From Bacteroidales bacterium (GTDB lineage Bacteria; Bacteroidota; Bacteroidia; Bacteroidales; UBA932), in contig JAEDLE010000044.1 of assembly GCA_016295455.1 (NCBI GenBank), positions 1-14,787 of the forward strand: 14,787 nt of DNA, read 5' to 3'. Shown one piece after another: positions 4,903 through 13,500 of this stretch. Position 1 is the first letter of the stretch. Each line of letters starts with the position of its first letter. The notes under the pieces were generated by a model, which was not told the DNA's origin, made no database searches, and saw nothing but the letters and a program-made list of their open reading frames with translations. A program made the translations under genes and the position numbers.

Positions 4903-7179
4903 ATGAACAGTATCTACATCTGCCTGACGGTATTTCTCTTCGTCCTGGCAATCTTTGACCTGATGGTCGGCGTAAGCAATGACGCGGTCAATTTCCTCAA
5001 TTCGGCAGTCGGTTCAAAACTGGCATCTTTCAAGACCATAATCATAGTCGCCTCCGCGGGTGTATTCCTGGGAGCGGCTACCAGCAACGGAATGATGGAG
5101 ATAGCCCGCAACGGAATAGTCCATCCTTCGTTCTTCAGCTATAGGGAGATGATGGTCATCTTTGTGGCCGTGATGGTCTCAGATGTTCTTCTGCTGGACA
5201 TCTTCAATTCCCTCGGAATGCCGACAAGTACCACGGTTTCAATGGTTTTTGAACTTATGGGCGGCGCCTTCGCCATATCCCTGATGAAAACTCACGCTGA
5301 CCCTTCGCTCAATGTGGGTATGCTCATCAATTCGGGCAAGGCCATCTCGATGATCGGCGCCATATTCATTTCTGTGGCAATAGCATTTGTGACCGGCCTC
5401 CTGATACAGTACCTGTCCAGGCTCATATTCACTTTTGCCTACAAGGACGGCCTGAAATGGAAGATAGGCATCTTCGGCGGTCTCTGTGCCACTGCAATAA
5501 TCTACTTCATGATAATCAAGGGCCTTGGCAAGTCCACGCTTATGCCTGCGGACGTGAAGTCCTGGATCATGGACCATCAGGGAGTATTCCTGCTTGCCAC
5601 CTTCGGCATATCCACAGCGGTGATGCAGATTGTGCATATGCTCAAGTGCAACGTTTTCCGCTTTCTGGTGCTGATGGGCACCTTCGCCCTGGCGATGGCC
5701 TTTGCCGGCAATGACCTTGTGAATTTCATAGGTGTGCCGCTGGCCGGTTTCGCCGCGACTGTGGATTTCGCCGCTTCGGGAGACCTGCCGGACAGGTTCA
5801 TGATGTCCTCCCTCGATTCCCCTGCAAAGGTGCCTGTATATTTTCTCCTCGCCGCCGGTGCAATAATGGTGGCATCTCTCGCCACTTCAAGAAAGGCAAG
5901 GAACGTGATACGCACCTCTGTCGACCTCAGCCGTCAGGATTCCGGAGATGAACTCTTCGGTTCTTCCAAGGTTGCAAGGGTTCTGGTAAGGAAAACCTCG
6001 CTGTTGGCAGGAAGGATATCCGCAGTCATTCCACGCAGCGTGCACGAGACTCTGGACAGGCGTTTTGACAGCAGCAAGGCTGAAATGGAAAAAGGAGCCG
6101 CCTTCGATGCAGTCAGGGCGACCGTCAACCTGGTAGTGGCAAGTTTGCTGATAGCCCTCGGAACTTCCCTCAAGCTGCCTCTCTCGACTACCTATGTGAC
6201 CTTTATGGTGGCTATGGGTACCTCTCTCGCCGACAGGGCCTGGGGCAGGGAGAGCGCCGTATTCCGCATCACCGGAGTTATGGCAGTGATTGGCGGCTGG
6301 TTCATCACCGCCGGCGCTGCATTCCTGCTTTGCTTCTGCGTTGCAATGCTGATGTTCTACACCGGCAATGTCGGGACCATAGTGGCAGCGGTGATTGCCC
6401 TTGCCGTGCTTATCAGCGGCAACATCAAATCCAGGAAGAAGGTAGTCGAAGAGAAATCCGACATGATTTTCAGTGAGATGATGTCATCCACAGACGAAAC
6501 CAGGACTCTGGACCTGCTCAGCGAACACATACGTCTCAGCCAGATACGCTTCCTCGATTTCACTGACTATACCTACAGACAGGTTACCGACGGTTTTATG
6601 CTGGAAGACCTGAAGATGCTCAACAAGGCCGAATCCGCGATGCGTTCGATGAGAACAGAACTCAAGAGTACCCGCCGCAAGGAGATGATGGGACTGCGCC
6701 GCGTCAAGACAGCCGCCGCTCTTGAGAGAAATACCTGGTTCCATCTTTCCGTGAACAGCTGTGAGGAAATGCTCTACAGCCTCAGGCGCGTGAATGACGC
6801 CTGCCAGGAACACATAGACAACAACTTCGTGCCTCTTGATGCGGAACGCCGCAAGGAGTTTGCACCTCTCAGGGACAAACTCAACTCCGTGTTCAATCAG
6901 GTCAAGACCATCATCGAATATGGCGACTATGCAAGTCTTCCTGCCGCACATCGCGCCTGCATCGAGGCAGACAAAGCCTTCTCGATCTGCCGTCATGCCG
7001 AAATGTCCCGCATACAGACCGGCATGGGCAACATCACGACAGAATATGTCTATCTGAATATGATTCAGGAATCACAGCAGCTGGTAATCTCGCTCCGTCA
7101 CCTGCTCAGGGCTGCGGATCATTTCGCGACCGGATTGTCCAGTTCGAATTCCTCCATCCTCCTGTCCAGCACGGAGTAA
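4903..7179 (+). CDS. PiT-family inorganic phosphate transporter with C-terminal PhoU-like domain
   Basis: The 758-residue protein imports phosphate (PHO4/PiT family, cation-coupled symport across the inner membrane). The family's internal duplication shows as two signature pairs: GVSND (23-27) with MPTSTT (106-111), and AGND (268-271) with LPLSTT (425-430). About a dozen hydrophobic segments extend to about residue 505. Residues about 515-758 are hydrophilic and helical (SEMMSSTDETRTL, LSEHIRLSQIRFLDF, LRRVNDACQEHIDNN) and resemble PhoU, the regulator of phosphate uptake. Ordinary bacterial PiT proteins are about 420-540 residues, so this is the long, fused form. The start is ATG 4903; an in-frame TTG at 4855 would add a cysteine-rich, unlikely N-terminus. 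A candidate Pho box lies upstream. The gene faces the amidase gene, with a 74-bp gap between the stops. Confidence 0.93.
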   Translation: MNSIYICLTVFLFVLAIFDLMVGVSNDAVNFLNSAVGSKLASFKTIIIVASAGVFLGAATSNGMMEIARNGIVHPSFFSYREMMVIFVAVMVSDVLLLDIFNSLGMPTSTTVSMVFELMGGAFAISLMKTHADPSLNVGMLINSGKAISMIGAIFISVAIAFVTGLLIQYLSRLIFTFAYKDGLKWKIGIFGGLCATAIIYFMIIKGLGKSTLMPADVKSWIMDHQGVFLLATFGISTAVMQIVHMLKCNVFRFLVLMGTFALAMAFAGNDLVNFIGVPLAGFAATVDFAASGDLPDRFMMSSLDSPAKVPVYFLLAAGAIMVASLATSRKARNVIRTSVDLSRQDSGDELFGSSKVARVLVRKTSLLAGRISAVIPRSVHETLDRRFDSSKAEMEKGAAFDAVRATVNLVVASLLIALGTSLKLPLSTTYVTFMVAMGTSLADRAWGRESAVFRITGVMAVIGGWFITAGAAFLLCFCVAMLMFYTGNVGTIVAAVIALAVLISGNIKSRKKVVEEKSDMIFSEMMSSTDETRTLDLLSEHIRLSQIRFLDFTDYTYRQVTDGFMLEDLKMLNKAESAMRSMRTELKSTRRKEMMGLRRVKTAAALERNTWFHLSVNSCEEMLYSLRRVNDACQEHIDNNFVPLDAERRKEFAPLRDKLNSVFNQVKTIIEYGDYASLPAAHRACIEADKAFSICRHAEMSRIQTGMGNITTEYVYLNMIQESQQLVISLRHLLRAADHFATGLSSSNSSILLSSTE

Positions 7180-7208
7180 AGTTCTTCACGCATACGGCTT
7201 GTGCACGC

Positions 7209-7234
7209 CCGGACACCTTCCTGAAGGCTTCCGG
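7209..7234. terminator. Possible bidirectional hairpin between convergent genes
   Basis: CCGGA (7209-7213) pairs with TCCGG (7230-7234) and CCTT (7216-7219) with AAGG (7224-7227), around a CCTG loop with a 2x2 internal loop. It lies in the 74-bp gap between the transporter and amidase stops and could end transcripts from both sides. T-runs are missing on both flanks, so it may only be an mRNA end-protecting stem. Confidence 0.35.
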
Positions 7235-7253
7235 TCGTGTTCAGGCTTATACG

Positions 7254-8015
7254 TCAGAATAATCTGAATCCGTCCGCATCGTCAAGGACCGGAAATTCGC
7301 GCCTGAACCACTCCAGGTCATCCATCCGTATTTCCCCGGTCACGACGCTTTCCCTGAAGTCCTCGCAACTTGCCAGGGTTTCACCCCGCGGCCCTATCAG
7401 CGCACTTCCTCCTCTGTATATGCCGACCTTGTCCCTGCCTGCCCGGTTTACGCAGACCACGAAGGCCTGATTCTCGATGGCTCTTGCACGGGTCAGCATA
7501 TCCCAGGCCGAGGCTCGCTGCTGAGGCCAGTTGGCAACGCAGATGATGGCATCATAATCCTTTCTGTTCCTTGCCCATACGGGAAACCGCAGGTCATAGC
7601 AGACCAGCAGCAGGAAACGTATTCCCTTCCATTCGGCGATGACCCTCTCACAGCCTCCGGAAAACTTCCTGTCTTCGCCTCCGTAAGTGAACAGATGTCT
7701 CTTGTCGTATATGCTGACATCGCCTCCCGGCCTGACGAAGCATAATCGGTTGCGGTAACTTCCGTCCACTTCCATCGCGATGCTTCCGGCTATGGCGCAG
7801 CCACGGCTGTCGGCCCACTCCTGCATATGCCCGAGAGTGGGATAGGGGGAGTGCTCCGAGTCCTGAGCGGAGTCGGTGATGAAACCGGTTGAGAACATCT
7901 CAGGGAGAACGTAGAGATCCGAGCCCGGATTGGCATCCATCAGTCTGGAAATCCTCGCGGCATTTTCCGCGGGATCCGCCCAGACAGTGTCCATCTGCAT
8001 CAGTGTTATCTTCAT
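7254..8015 (-). CDS. Nitrilase-superfamily omega-amidase, YafV/Nit2 type
   Basis: The 253-residue carbon-nitrogen hydrolase has the complete Glu-Lys-Cys catalytic triad: Glu39 in VLPEMFSTGF, Lys105 in YDKRHLF, and nucleophile Cys139 in LVCYDLRFPVWARN. That last motif, with VANWPQQR and LTRARAIENQAFV behind it, closely follows YafV of E. coli and mammalian Nit2. These omega-amidases hydrolyse 2-oxoglutaramate and 2-oxosuccinamate (by-products of glutamine and asparagine transamination) to the oxo acids and ammonia, a cytosolic repair or salvage role. Length fits the family. The start MKITLMQMD is chosen because the frame's 47-codon upstream extension runs into the shared promoter region and is unlike the family. 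The gene is divergent from trpS, 124 bp apart, and converges with the phosphate transporter. Confidence 0.92.
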   Translation of the reverse strand: MKITLMQMDTVWADPAENAARISRLMDANPGSDLYVLPEMFSTGFITDSAQDSEHSPYPTLGHMQEWADSRGCAIAGSIAMEVDGSYRNRLCFVRPGGDVSIYDKRHLFTYGGEDRKFSGGCERVIAEWKGIRFLLLVCYDLRFPVWARNRKDYDAIICVANWPQQRASAWDMLTRARAIENQAFVVCVNRAGRDKVGIYRGGSALIGPRGETLASCEDFRESVVTGEIRMDDLEWFRREFPVLDDADGFRLF

Positions 8016-8059
8016 TGTCAGTGTGTCAAGCCAGGATTCGCCAAATGCGAAACATCGGT

Positions 8060-8067
8060 CAAATATA
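8060..8067 (-). promoter_or_regulatory. -7 box of the amidase gene
   Basis: CAAATATA on the plus strand reads TATATTTG on the minus strand, an exact match to TAnnTTTG. It lies 44 bp upstream of the amidase ATG, a normal leader length. No clear -33 TTTG is found at the usual distance. Confidence 0.45.
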
Positions 8068-8079
8068 GACAATAATTTG

Positions 8080-8087
8080 TATATTTG
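8080..8087 (+). promoter_or_regulatory. trpS: -7 box of trpS
   Basis: TATATTTG matches TAnnTTTG exactly and lies 52 bp before the trpS ATG, predicting a start near 8091. The -33 element is not recognisable (GGTC near 8057-8060). With the minus-strand box it forms the symmetrical pair CAAATATA-N12-TATATTTG. Confidence 0.5.
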
Positions 8088-8089
8088 TG

Positions 8090-8109
8090 CCCCGTCCCGA
8101 AAGGCGGGG
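8090..8109 (+). promoter_or_regulatory. Stem-loop at the 5' end of the trpS transcript
   Basis: CCCCG (8090-8094) pairs with CGGGG (8105-8109), and after a bulged T, CC pairs with GG around a CGAAA loop. It begins 2 bp after the -7 box, so the mRNA would start with this stem. It is too short for a T-box or attenuator, and I see no leader peptide with Trp codons. Its likeliest effect is mRNA stability. Confidence 0.4.
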
Positions 8110-8139
8110 ATGATTCGGAACAATAACACTGAACAAGAT

Positions 8140-9273
8140 ATGTCAGAGAAAGTCATACTTACCGGAGACCGTCCGACCGGAAGGCTCCATATAGGTCACT
8201 ATGTAGGCTCGCTCCGCAGGAGAGTGGAGCTCCAGAATGCCGGAGATTTCAGGAAGATGTTTGTGTTTATAGCTGATGCACAGGCACTTACTGACAATAT
8301 CGACAACCCTGAGAAGGTGCGTCAGAACGTCATTGAGGTAGCTCTCGACTACCTTGCGGCAGGTCTCGATCCCCAGAAGGTGACTCTCTTCATCCAAAGC
8401 CAGATACCGGAGCTCTGCGAGCTCAGCTTCTACTTTATGGATATGGTCTCAGTTGCCCGTCTCCAGAGGAATCCTACCGTGAAGAACGAGATGATACTCA
8501 GGGGTTTCCATAATGCGACCGATGAGTCAGCCGAGGCTGATGACAACCGCAGGGGACTGCCTGTGGGCTTCTTCACATATCCGATTTCACAGGCCGCAGA
8601 CATCACGGCATTCAAGGCCACCACTGTCCCTGCGGGAGCAGACCAGAAGCCTATGATAGAGCAGGCGGTGGAGATAGTGCGCCGGTTCAACAGCATATAC
8701 GGCGAGACTCTGGTCGAGCCTCAGATCATGCTTCCGGAGAATTCCGTATGCATGAGACTGCCCGGAACGGACGGCAAGGCAAAGATGTCCAAGTCGCTCG
8801 GAAACTGCATATATCTTTCAGAGACCCCGGAGGAGATGCACAGGAAGGTCTTTTCGATGTACACCGATCCGCTCCATCTGAACGTCTCCGATCCCGGCCA
8901 TGTAGAGGGCAATGCCGTATTTACCTATCTCGACGCTTTCTGCAAGGACGAGGACTTCGCGCTCTACCTTCCTGATTATGCCTGCCTTGATGAGATGAAG
9001 GAGCATTATATGAGGGGTGGACTTGGCGACGTGAAGTGCAAGAAGTTCCTTGAGAAGATACTCAATGCCATACTCGATCCGATGAGGGCAAGGAGAGCGG
9101 AGTACGAAAAGGACATACCTGCCATATACGATATGCTCCGCAAGGGTTGCGAAGACGCCCGTGAGACTGCGGCACAGACTCTCAGCGAGGTTCGCAGAGC
9201 CATGAAAATCAATTATTTCGAGGATATGGACCTGATCAGGGAACAGTCTGAGAAATACTCGAAGTCACTTTGA
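8140..9273 (+). CDS. trpS: Tryptophanyl-tRNA synthetase
   Basis: This class I aminoacyl-tRNA synthetase charges tRNA-Trp with tryptophan using ATP. The product has 377 residues, near the usual bacterial length. The Rossmann-fold start ILTGDRPTGRLHIGHYVGSL holds the HIGH motif at 17-20, and KMSKS stands at 215-219 in GKAKMSKSLGN. ADAQALTDN (45-53), RNPTVKNE, FFTYPISQAADI and VPAGADQKPMIE are typical of the TrpRS subgroup and exclude tyrosyl-tRNA synthetase. The ATG at 8140 is chosen because the protein then begins SEKVILTGDRPTG as in the family; the 70-codon upstream open stretch runs through the divergent promoter and into the amidase gene. The 3' end overlaps the convergent flavoprotein gene by 9 bp. 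No T-box-like leader is visible. Confidence 0.97.
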   Translation: MSEKVILTGDRPTGRLHIGHYVGSLRRRVELQNAGDFRKMFVFIADAQALTDNIDNPEKVRQNVIEVALDYLAAGLDPQKVTLFIQSQIPELCELSFYFMDMVSVARLQRNPTVKNEMILRGFHNATDESAEADDNRRGLPVGFFTYPISQAADITAFKATTVPAGADQKPMIEQAVEIVRRFNSIYGETLVEPQIMLPENSVCMRLPGTDGKAKMSKSLGNCIYLSETPEEMHRKVFSMYTDPLHLNVSDPGHVEGNAVFTYLDAFCKDEDFALYLPDYACLDEMKEHYMRGGLGDVKCKKFLEKILNAILDPMRARRAEYEKDIPAIYDMLRKGCEDARETAAQTLSEVRRAMKINYFEDMDLIREQSEKYSKSL

Positions 9274-10488
9274 CAGGAGGGCTGATGCCACGGCGTGGGC
9301 TGTGGTCCAGGCAGCCTGCAGGTTGAAGCCTCCGGTCACCGCATCCACATCCAGCACCTCTCCCGCGAAATACAGCCCGGTATGGTTGCGGGCTTCCAGG
9401 GTATCGCGTCTGACGGACTTGAGCGATACGCCTCCGCAGGTCACGAACTCTTCCCTGAAACGGGTCCTGCCTAGAATGTCGTAGCTGTCGTTCACTAGGG
9501 TATTGCATATGCGGTTCATACCGCTGCGCCCCAGTTCTCTCCATCGCATGTCTTCCCTTATCCCGCTCCTGTCCATCAGGAAGGACCACAGGCGGGACGG
9601 GATTTCCTTTGGGTGAACGCTGCGAAGGAACTTCTTGCCGTTGCCTTTGCCCAGTTCCGTCAGCATATTCCTGGCATCTTCCTCCGAGCCTTGTATCCAG
9701 TTTACGGAGAGCTTCGCCTTGTAGCCGTTGTCGTGGAGATGACGGGCGGCATATGACGAGAGCCTCAGTATCGCAGGCCCGCTCATTCCCCAGTCCGTGA
9801 TGAGCAGTGGCCCGGTGGCTCTGAATTTCGTTCCGCTGATGCCTACGCCGGCCTGTACCACCGTACCCATAAGGTCTGTGATTCCGTCCTTGATGGTGAA
9901 AGTGAAAAGAGAAGGTATGCTCTCGATTATTTCAATGTCAAGGCTTTCCAGCATAGTGGACTGTTTGGGCAGACCTCCGGTTGTGACTATCACCCTGTCG
10001 AAATGGTATCTTGTGCCCTGTGCGTCCAGGAGTGTGTATCCGCTTTCCGCTTCAGGGATTATGCTTTTTATCGGGCAGGAGCAGCGTATCGGTATCCGGT
10101 CCCTGTCTTTCTCTCCGCCCAGACAAGCCAGCAGAGTCCTGACTATCTCCATTGCATCCTGAGATGCGGGAAATACACAGTTGTCCTCCTGCGTGACGAG
10201 TTTGACGCCGTGCGAACGGAACCACTCCATACAGTCACGGTTGCTGAAACTGCGGAACTGTTCCTTCATAAGCCTGGCCCCGCGCGGGTAAACCTGTGAA
10301 AGGTCGCTGACCGCATCGAAAGAATTGGTCAGGTTGCACCTTCCGCCACCGGTCAGCGCGACCTTTGCCAGCGGTTTCCTGCCAGCCTCGAAAATCTCGA
10401 TACTCTGACCGTATCCTGCCTCCCTGAGCAGCGCCGCGCAGAAAACCCCCGCCGCTCCGGCTCCTATTATGGCTGTCTTCGATTCCAT
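9265..10488 (-). CDS. BaiN/HI0933-type FAD-dependent oxidoreductase
   Basis: The 407-residue flavoprotein belongs to the HI0933/YhiN/BaiN family (also annotated 'aminoacetone oxidase family' or 'NAD(P)/FAD-dependent oxidoreductase'). The FAD-binding GAGAAG is at residues 9-14 of MESKTAIIGAGAAG. LTGGGRCNLTN, VIVTTGGLPKQS and the C-terminal GLYFAGEVLDVDAVTGGFNLQ are family signatures. In some clostridia BaiN takes part in bile-acid dehydroxylation, but most members are widely conserved enzymes of unknown substrate and no other bai gene is present, so no bile-acid role is claimed. The ATG at 10488 is supported by a strong Shine-Dalgarno sequence, AGGAGG, 4 nt upstream (10493-10498), unusual for this phylum. 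The stop lies inside the end of trpS (9-bp tail-to-tail overlap). The gene follows the hybrid regulator at 75 bp on the same strand but has its own candidate promoter. Confidence 0.93.
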   Translation of the reverse strand: MESKTAIIGAGAAGVFCAALLREAGYGQSIEIFEAGRKPLAKVALTGGGRCNLTNSFDAVSDLSQVYPRGARLMKEQFRSFSNRDCMEWFRSHGVKLVTQEDNCVFPASQDAMEIVRTLLACLGGEKDRDRIPIRCSCPIKSIIPEAESGYTLLDAQGTRYHFDRVIVTTGGLPKQSTMLESLDIEIIESIPSLFTFTIKDGITDLMGTVVQAGVGISGTKFRATGPLLITDWGMSGPAILRLSSYAARHLHDNGYKAKLSVNWIQGSEEDARNMLTELGKGNGKKFLRSVHPKEIPSRLWSFLMDRSGIREDMRWRELGRSGMNRICNTLVNDSYDILGRTRFREEFVTCGGVSLKSVRRDTLEARNHTGLYFAGEVLDVDAVTGGFNLQAAWTTAHAVASALLSK

Positions 10489-10502
10489 ACTCCCTCCTGT
10501 GT

Positions 10503-10536
10503 TGGCCCGGCTTTGCCGTCGGCCAGGGCAAAGATA
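10503..10536 (-). promoter_or_regulatory. Promoter box and 5' stem-loop of the flavoprotein gene
   Basis: CAAAGATA at 10529-10536 reads TATCTTTG on the minus strand, an exact TAnnTTTG box. Three bases downstream on that strand begins a stem: TGGCC pairs with GGCCA and CGGC with GCCG around an AAA loop, with a 2-nt bulge (plus coordinates 10503-10525). The mRNA would start at or beside the stem, and the Shine-Dalgarno sequence stays free. No good -33 element is seen; its place falls in the last codons of the upstream gene. Confidence 0.45.
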
Positions 10537-10563
10537 GGAAAAATGACTAATCCTGCGTCATTC

Positions 10564-13500
10564 TCATTTCTGTTGCATCAGGAATTCGGTCGGTGTCATT
10601 CCGAACTGTGCGGTGAAATGCTTCGCAAAATATGAGGATGAACTGTAGCCGACGTAATAGGCGACTTCCTTTACTTTGTATTTGTTCTCGGAGAGAAGCT
10701 CTGCCGCCTTTTTCAACCTGCAGACGCGGATGTATTCGTTAATGCTCAGCCCTGTGTTGATTTTCAGTTTGTAAATCAATGTTTTCCTGGGAATACGCAT
10801 CATCCCGGCAAGCTCGGTCGTGGTCATTTCCGTATCGCTCATATGCTCAAGGACGATATCATGTAGCCTGTCCATAAACTCTGCTTCAGTATTGCCGGAT
10901 ACATTGATTTCCATTTTTGACAGCGGGAAGCTTGCGAACTGCCCGATACGTATCTTCCTATTCATCCGGATATTCTCGATAGTAGTTCTCAGCACATTCA
11001 TGCTGAAGGGCTTTTCCAGATATGAATCGGCTCCGCACCGGAGTGTTTTCAACTGTGTGTCTGTCCCCGCCGCAGCAGTGAGGAGAATTACGCTGATATG
11101 GCTGTAGCTTATGTTGCTTTTGATGAGGTTGCACAGTTCATAGCCGTTCATGTTCGGCATCATTATGTCGCTGATCACTACCTCTACATTGTTCCTTTCG
11201 AGAAGAAGGGCGGCTTCTTCACCGTCAGATGCGGTCAGAACAGGATAATCTTCAGAAAGGACATCCGCTATGATTGATCTGAGGCTGTCGTCATCTTCCA
11301 CTACCAGCATATATGCTTCATTGAGAGCCTCCGTTGCGGATATCTCCTCGTCTCCGCTGATCAGGTCGGTCAAGGTACCTTCTTCCTTGGTTTTCTGGAC
11401 AGAGCCGCCTGCTGGCAATTCAAGAACGAAGGAGTTCATGTCCTTCACTGAAGTGTCAAGGAACAGATTTCCAACCTGCTTGCGGGCCAGGGAACGCGCG
11501 AAAGTCAGTCCTATGCCAGTACCTTTGCTGTCAATTGCCTTGCTCTGGTAGAAAGCGTCGAAAATCTTCTCCGACTCCTCAGACGGTATGAGTTTTCCAT
11601 CACTGTTGACTCTGAAACTGACCGTGTTCCCGATTTTGAATAAACCGACAGAAATTCTTGAATCACAGTACTTCATCGCATTTGAAAGCAGGTTGGTCAG
11701 AATCGAGTCGGCGGCAACCCTGTCACAATTGACTATTATGTCTTCTTCAGGCAGCATCATCTCCATTTTGATGCCTCTTTCTGACAGAATCCCCCCGAAA
11801 GTGTCCGTTACATTCTTCAGAATCTCAATTGCGTGTTCGGAACGAATATTTATCACCATATTCCCATCCTGCAGTCTCCTCAGGTCAAGTAGCTCGTTGC
11901 AGAGCTGAGCTATCTTGTGGACGTTCATCTTTAGGACTGTCTGGTCAGCTGTATGCTCTTTCTGGGTGCCGAACAGTTTGTCAACAAGAATCGATATCAC
12001 TGAAACAGGGGTTCTGATTTCGTGGGTGACGTTGGTCATAAAGTCAATTTTGTCCTGAAGAAGTTTCTTCTGCCTCTGCTCCTCATCAATCTTGGCTTCA
12101 GTCTCAAAGCGTTTCCGGCTGGCCCTTTGTCTGGCGTCCATTATCATCATGATTAGGGCAATGACGAGAACGATATACACTGCATATGCCAGCTTTGACC
12201 TGTACCAGGGCGCTAGAATTATGATTTGCTTGCTGTCGGTACTCTTGTTTGTGGTCTCTCCGTCTATGCTTACGGTAAATACATACCTTCCGGGTCTTAA
12301 CCCCAGGTATTCGACAGGTATTTCGGTGGTTGTAGTCGTGTTCTCGAATCCCGGCCCTTTCAGAGTGCAGGTATAGTTTACCAGGTTTGGGTTGCCATAT
12401 GCCATTGTGGAGAAGGATACCGCAAGTATGGGAGCATCTTTCTGCCTTACCTTTATTACCTGTGAGGCAATTACGGACCTGTTGACTTCGGTGATGGTCT
12501 TTCTGTCATCCAAGCCTCCGACGGTCACATTGTTGATCAGAACTGATTTTCCGTCAAACAGATCGTGCATCCTTTCCGGTTGCAATTCAATGATTCCCTG
12601 TGATGTTCCGTAATAGATGAAGCCGTTGGACGCCTTTACTCCGGCCAGTGTCGTGAACTGACATCCCATGACTTCGTCATCCTGAAGGAACTTTCCGCAG
12701 ACCTGGAGGTCGTCCCGAGAGATCTGGCATATCATGTTCGGCAAAGTCAGCCAGACGTCATCACCTGAAATGTTGATGCCCCTGATATTGTTTGCCGGAA
12801 GCCCGTCATCGACGGAACAGTATCTTGCTTCTCTGATTTCCTTTCCTTCCATGGTGACTTTGCATATGCCTTGCTCTTCCGATGCCACCCATATGGTACC
12901 GTCGTCACTTACCTTGACCGCATTGATGAAATCGGAACGGCATTTGTCGGGATTCCCGCTGACATCATATTCGTAGTAGCTTTTGGTCTTTGTGTCTATC
13001 ATCCCGAATCCGTTGCCGTACGATGCGAACCATATCTTTCCGTCCACAGGCTGGGTCATGTCCGGAATCATATTCCTGGCGATACCTTCAATATGGACAG
13101 GAGGTCTGGCCGGGTCCTCAAGGTGATAAATCCCATCGTTTCCTCCGATGTATGCTTCAAACTGCATCCCCGGAATGACGGAAATGCTCTGGATATATGG
13201 CGCATTTATTCTGGCAAGCACTTTGTTTGTCTTGAGATCAAAAACGGTAAGGCCGAATCCGTATGACGAAACCCAGAGCCTGCTGCCTTGGGCTACGATT
13301 TCGTTGACGGCGGCAAAGTTCGGGAGGCCCATCAGATCCGTGTAATCTTTGAATACCCTGGTTTCCGGAGTGAAACAGAAGCACTTGCCGTCCAAGGTTC
13401 CGAACCATATCCGGCCGTCACTGCTCTCTTCGACTGATTTGATGGACGTTCCTGCCGGTGCATTGTTAGTGCCGTCAATGATGTACCTGTTGTAATATCC

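Noticed and set aside
7930..8139. 70-codon N-terminal extension of trpS
   Set aside because: It overlaps the amidase gene and the divergent promoter; TrpRS homologues start at the ILTGDRPTG segment.
8016..8156. 47-codon N-terminal extension of the amidase
   Set aside because: It runs across both promoter boxes; the family starts at the beta-strand MKITLMQMD.
9265..10488. Bile-acid dehydroxylation function from the BaiN resemblance
   Set aside because: The family is broad and mostly uncharacterised, and no other bai gene is present.
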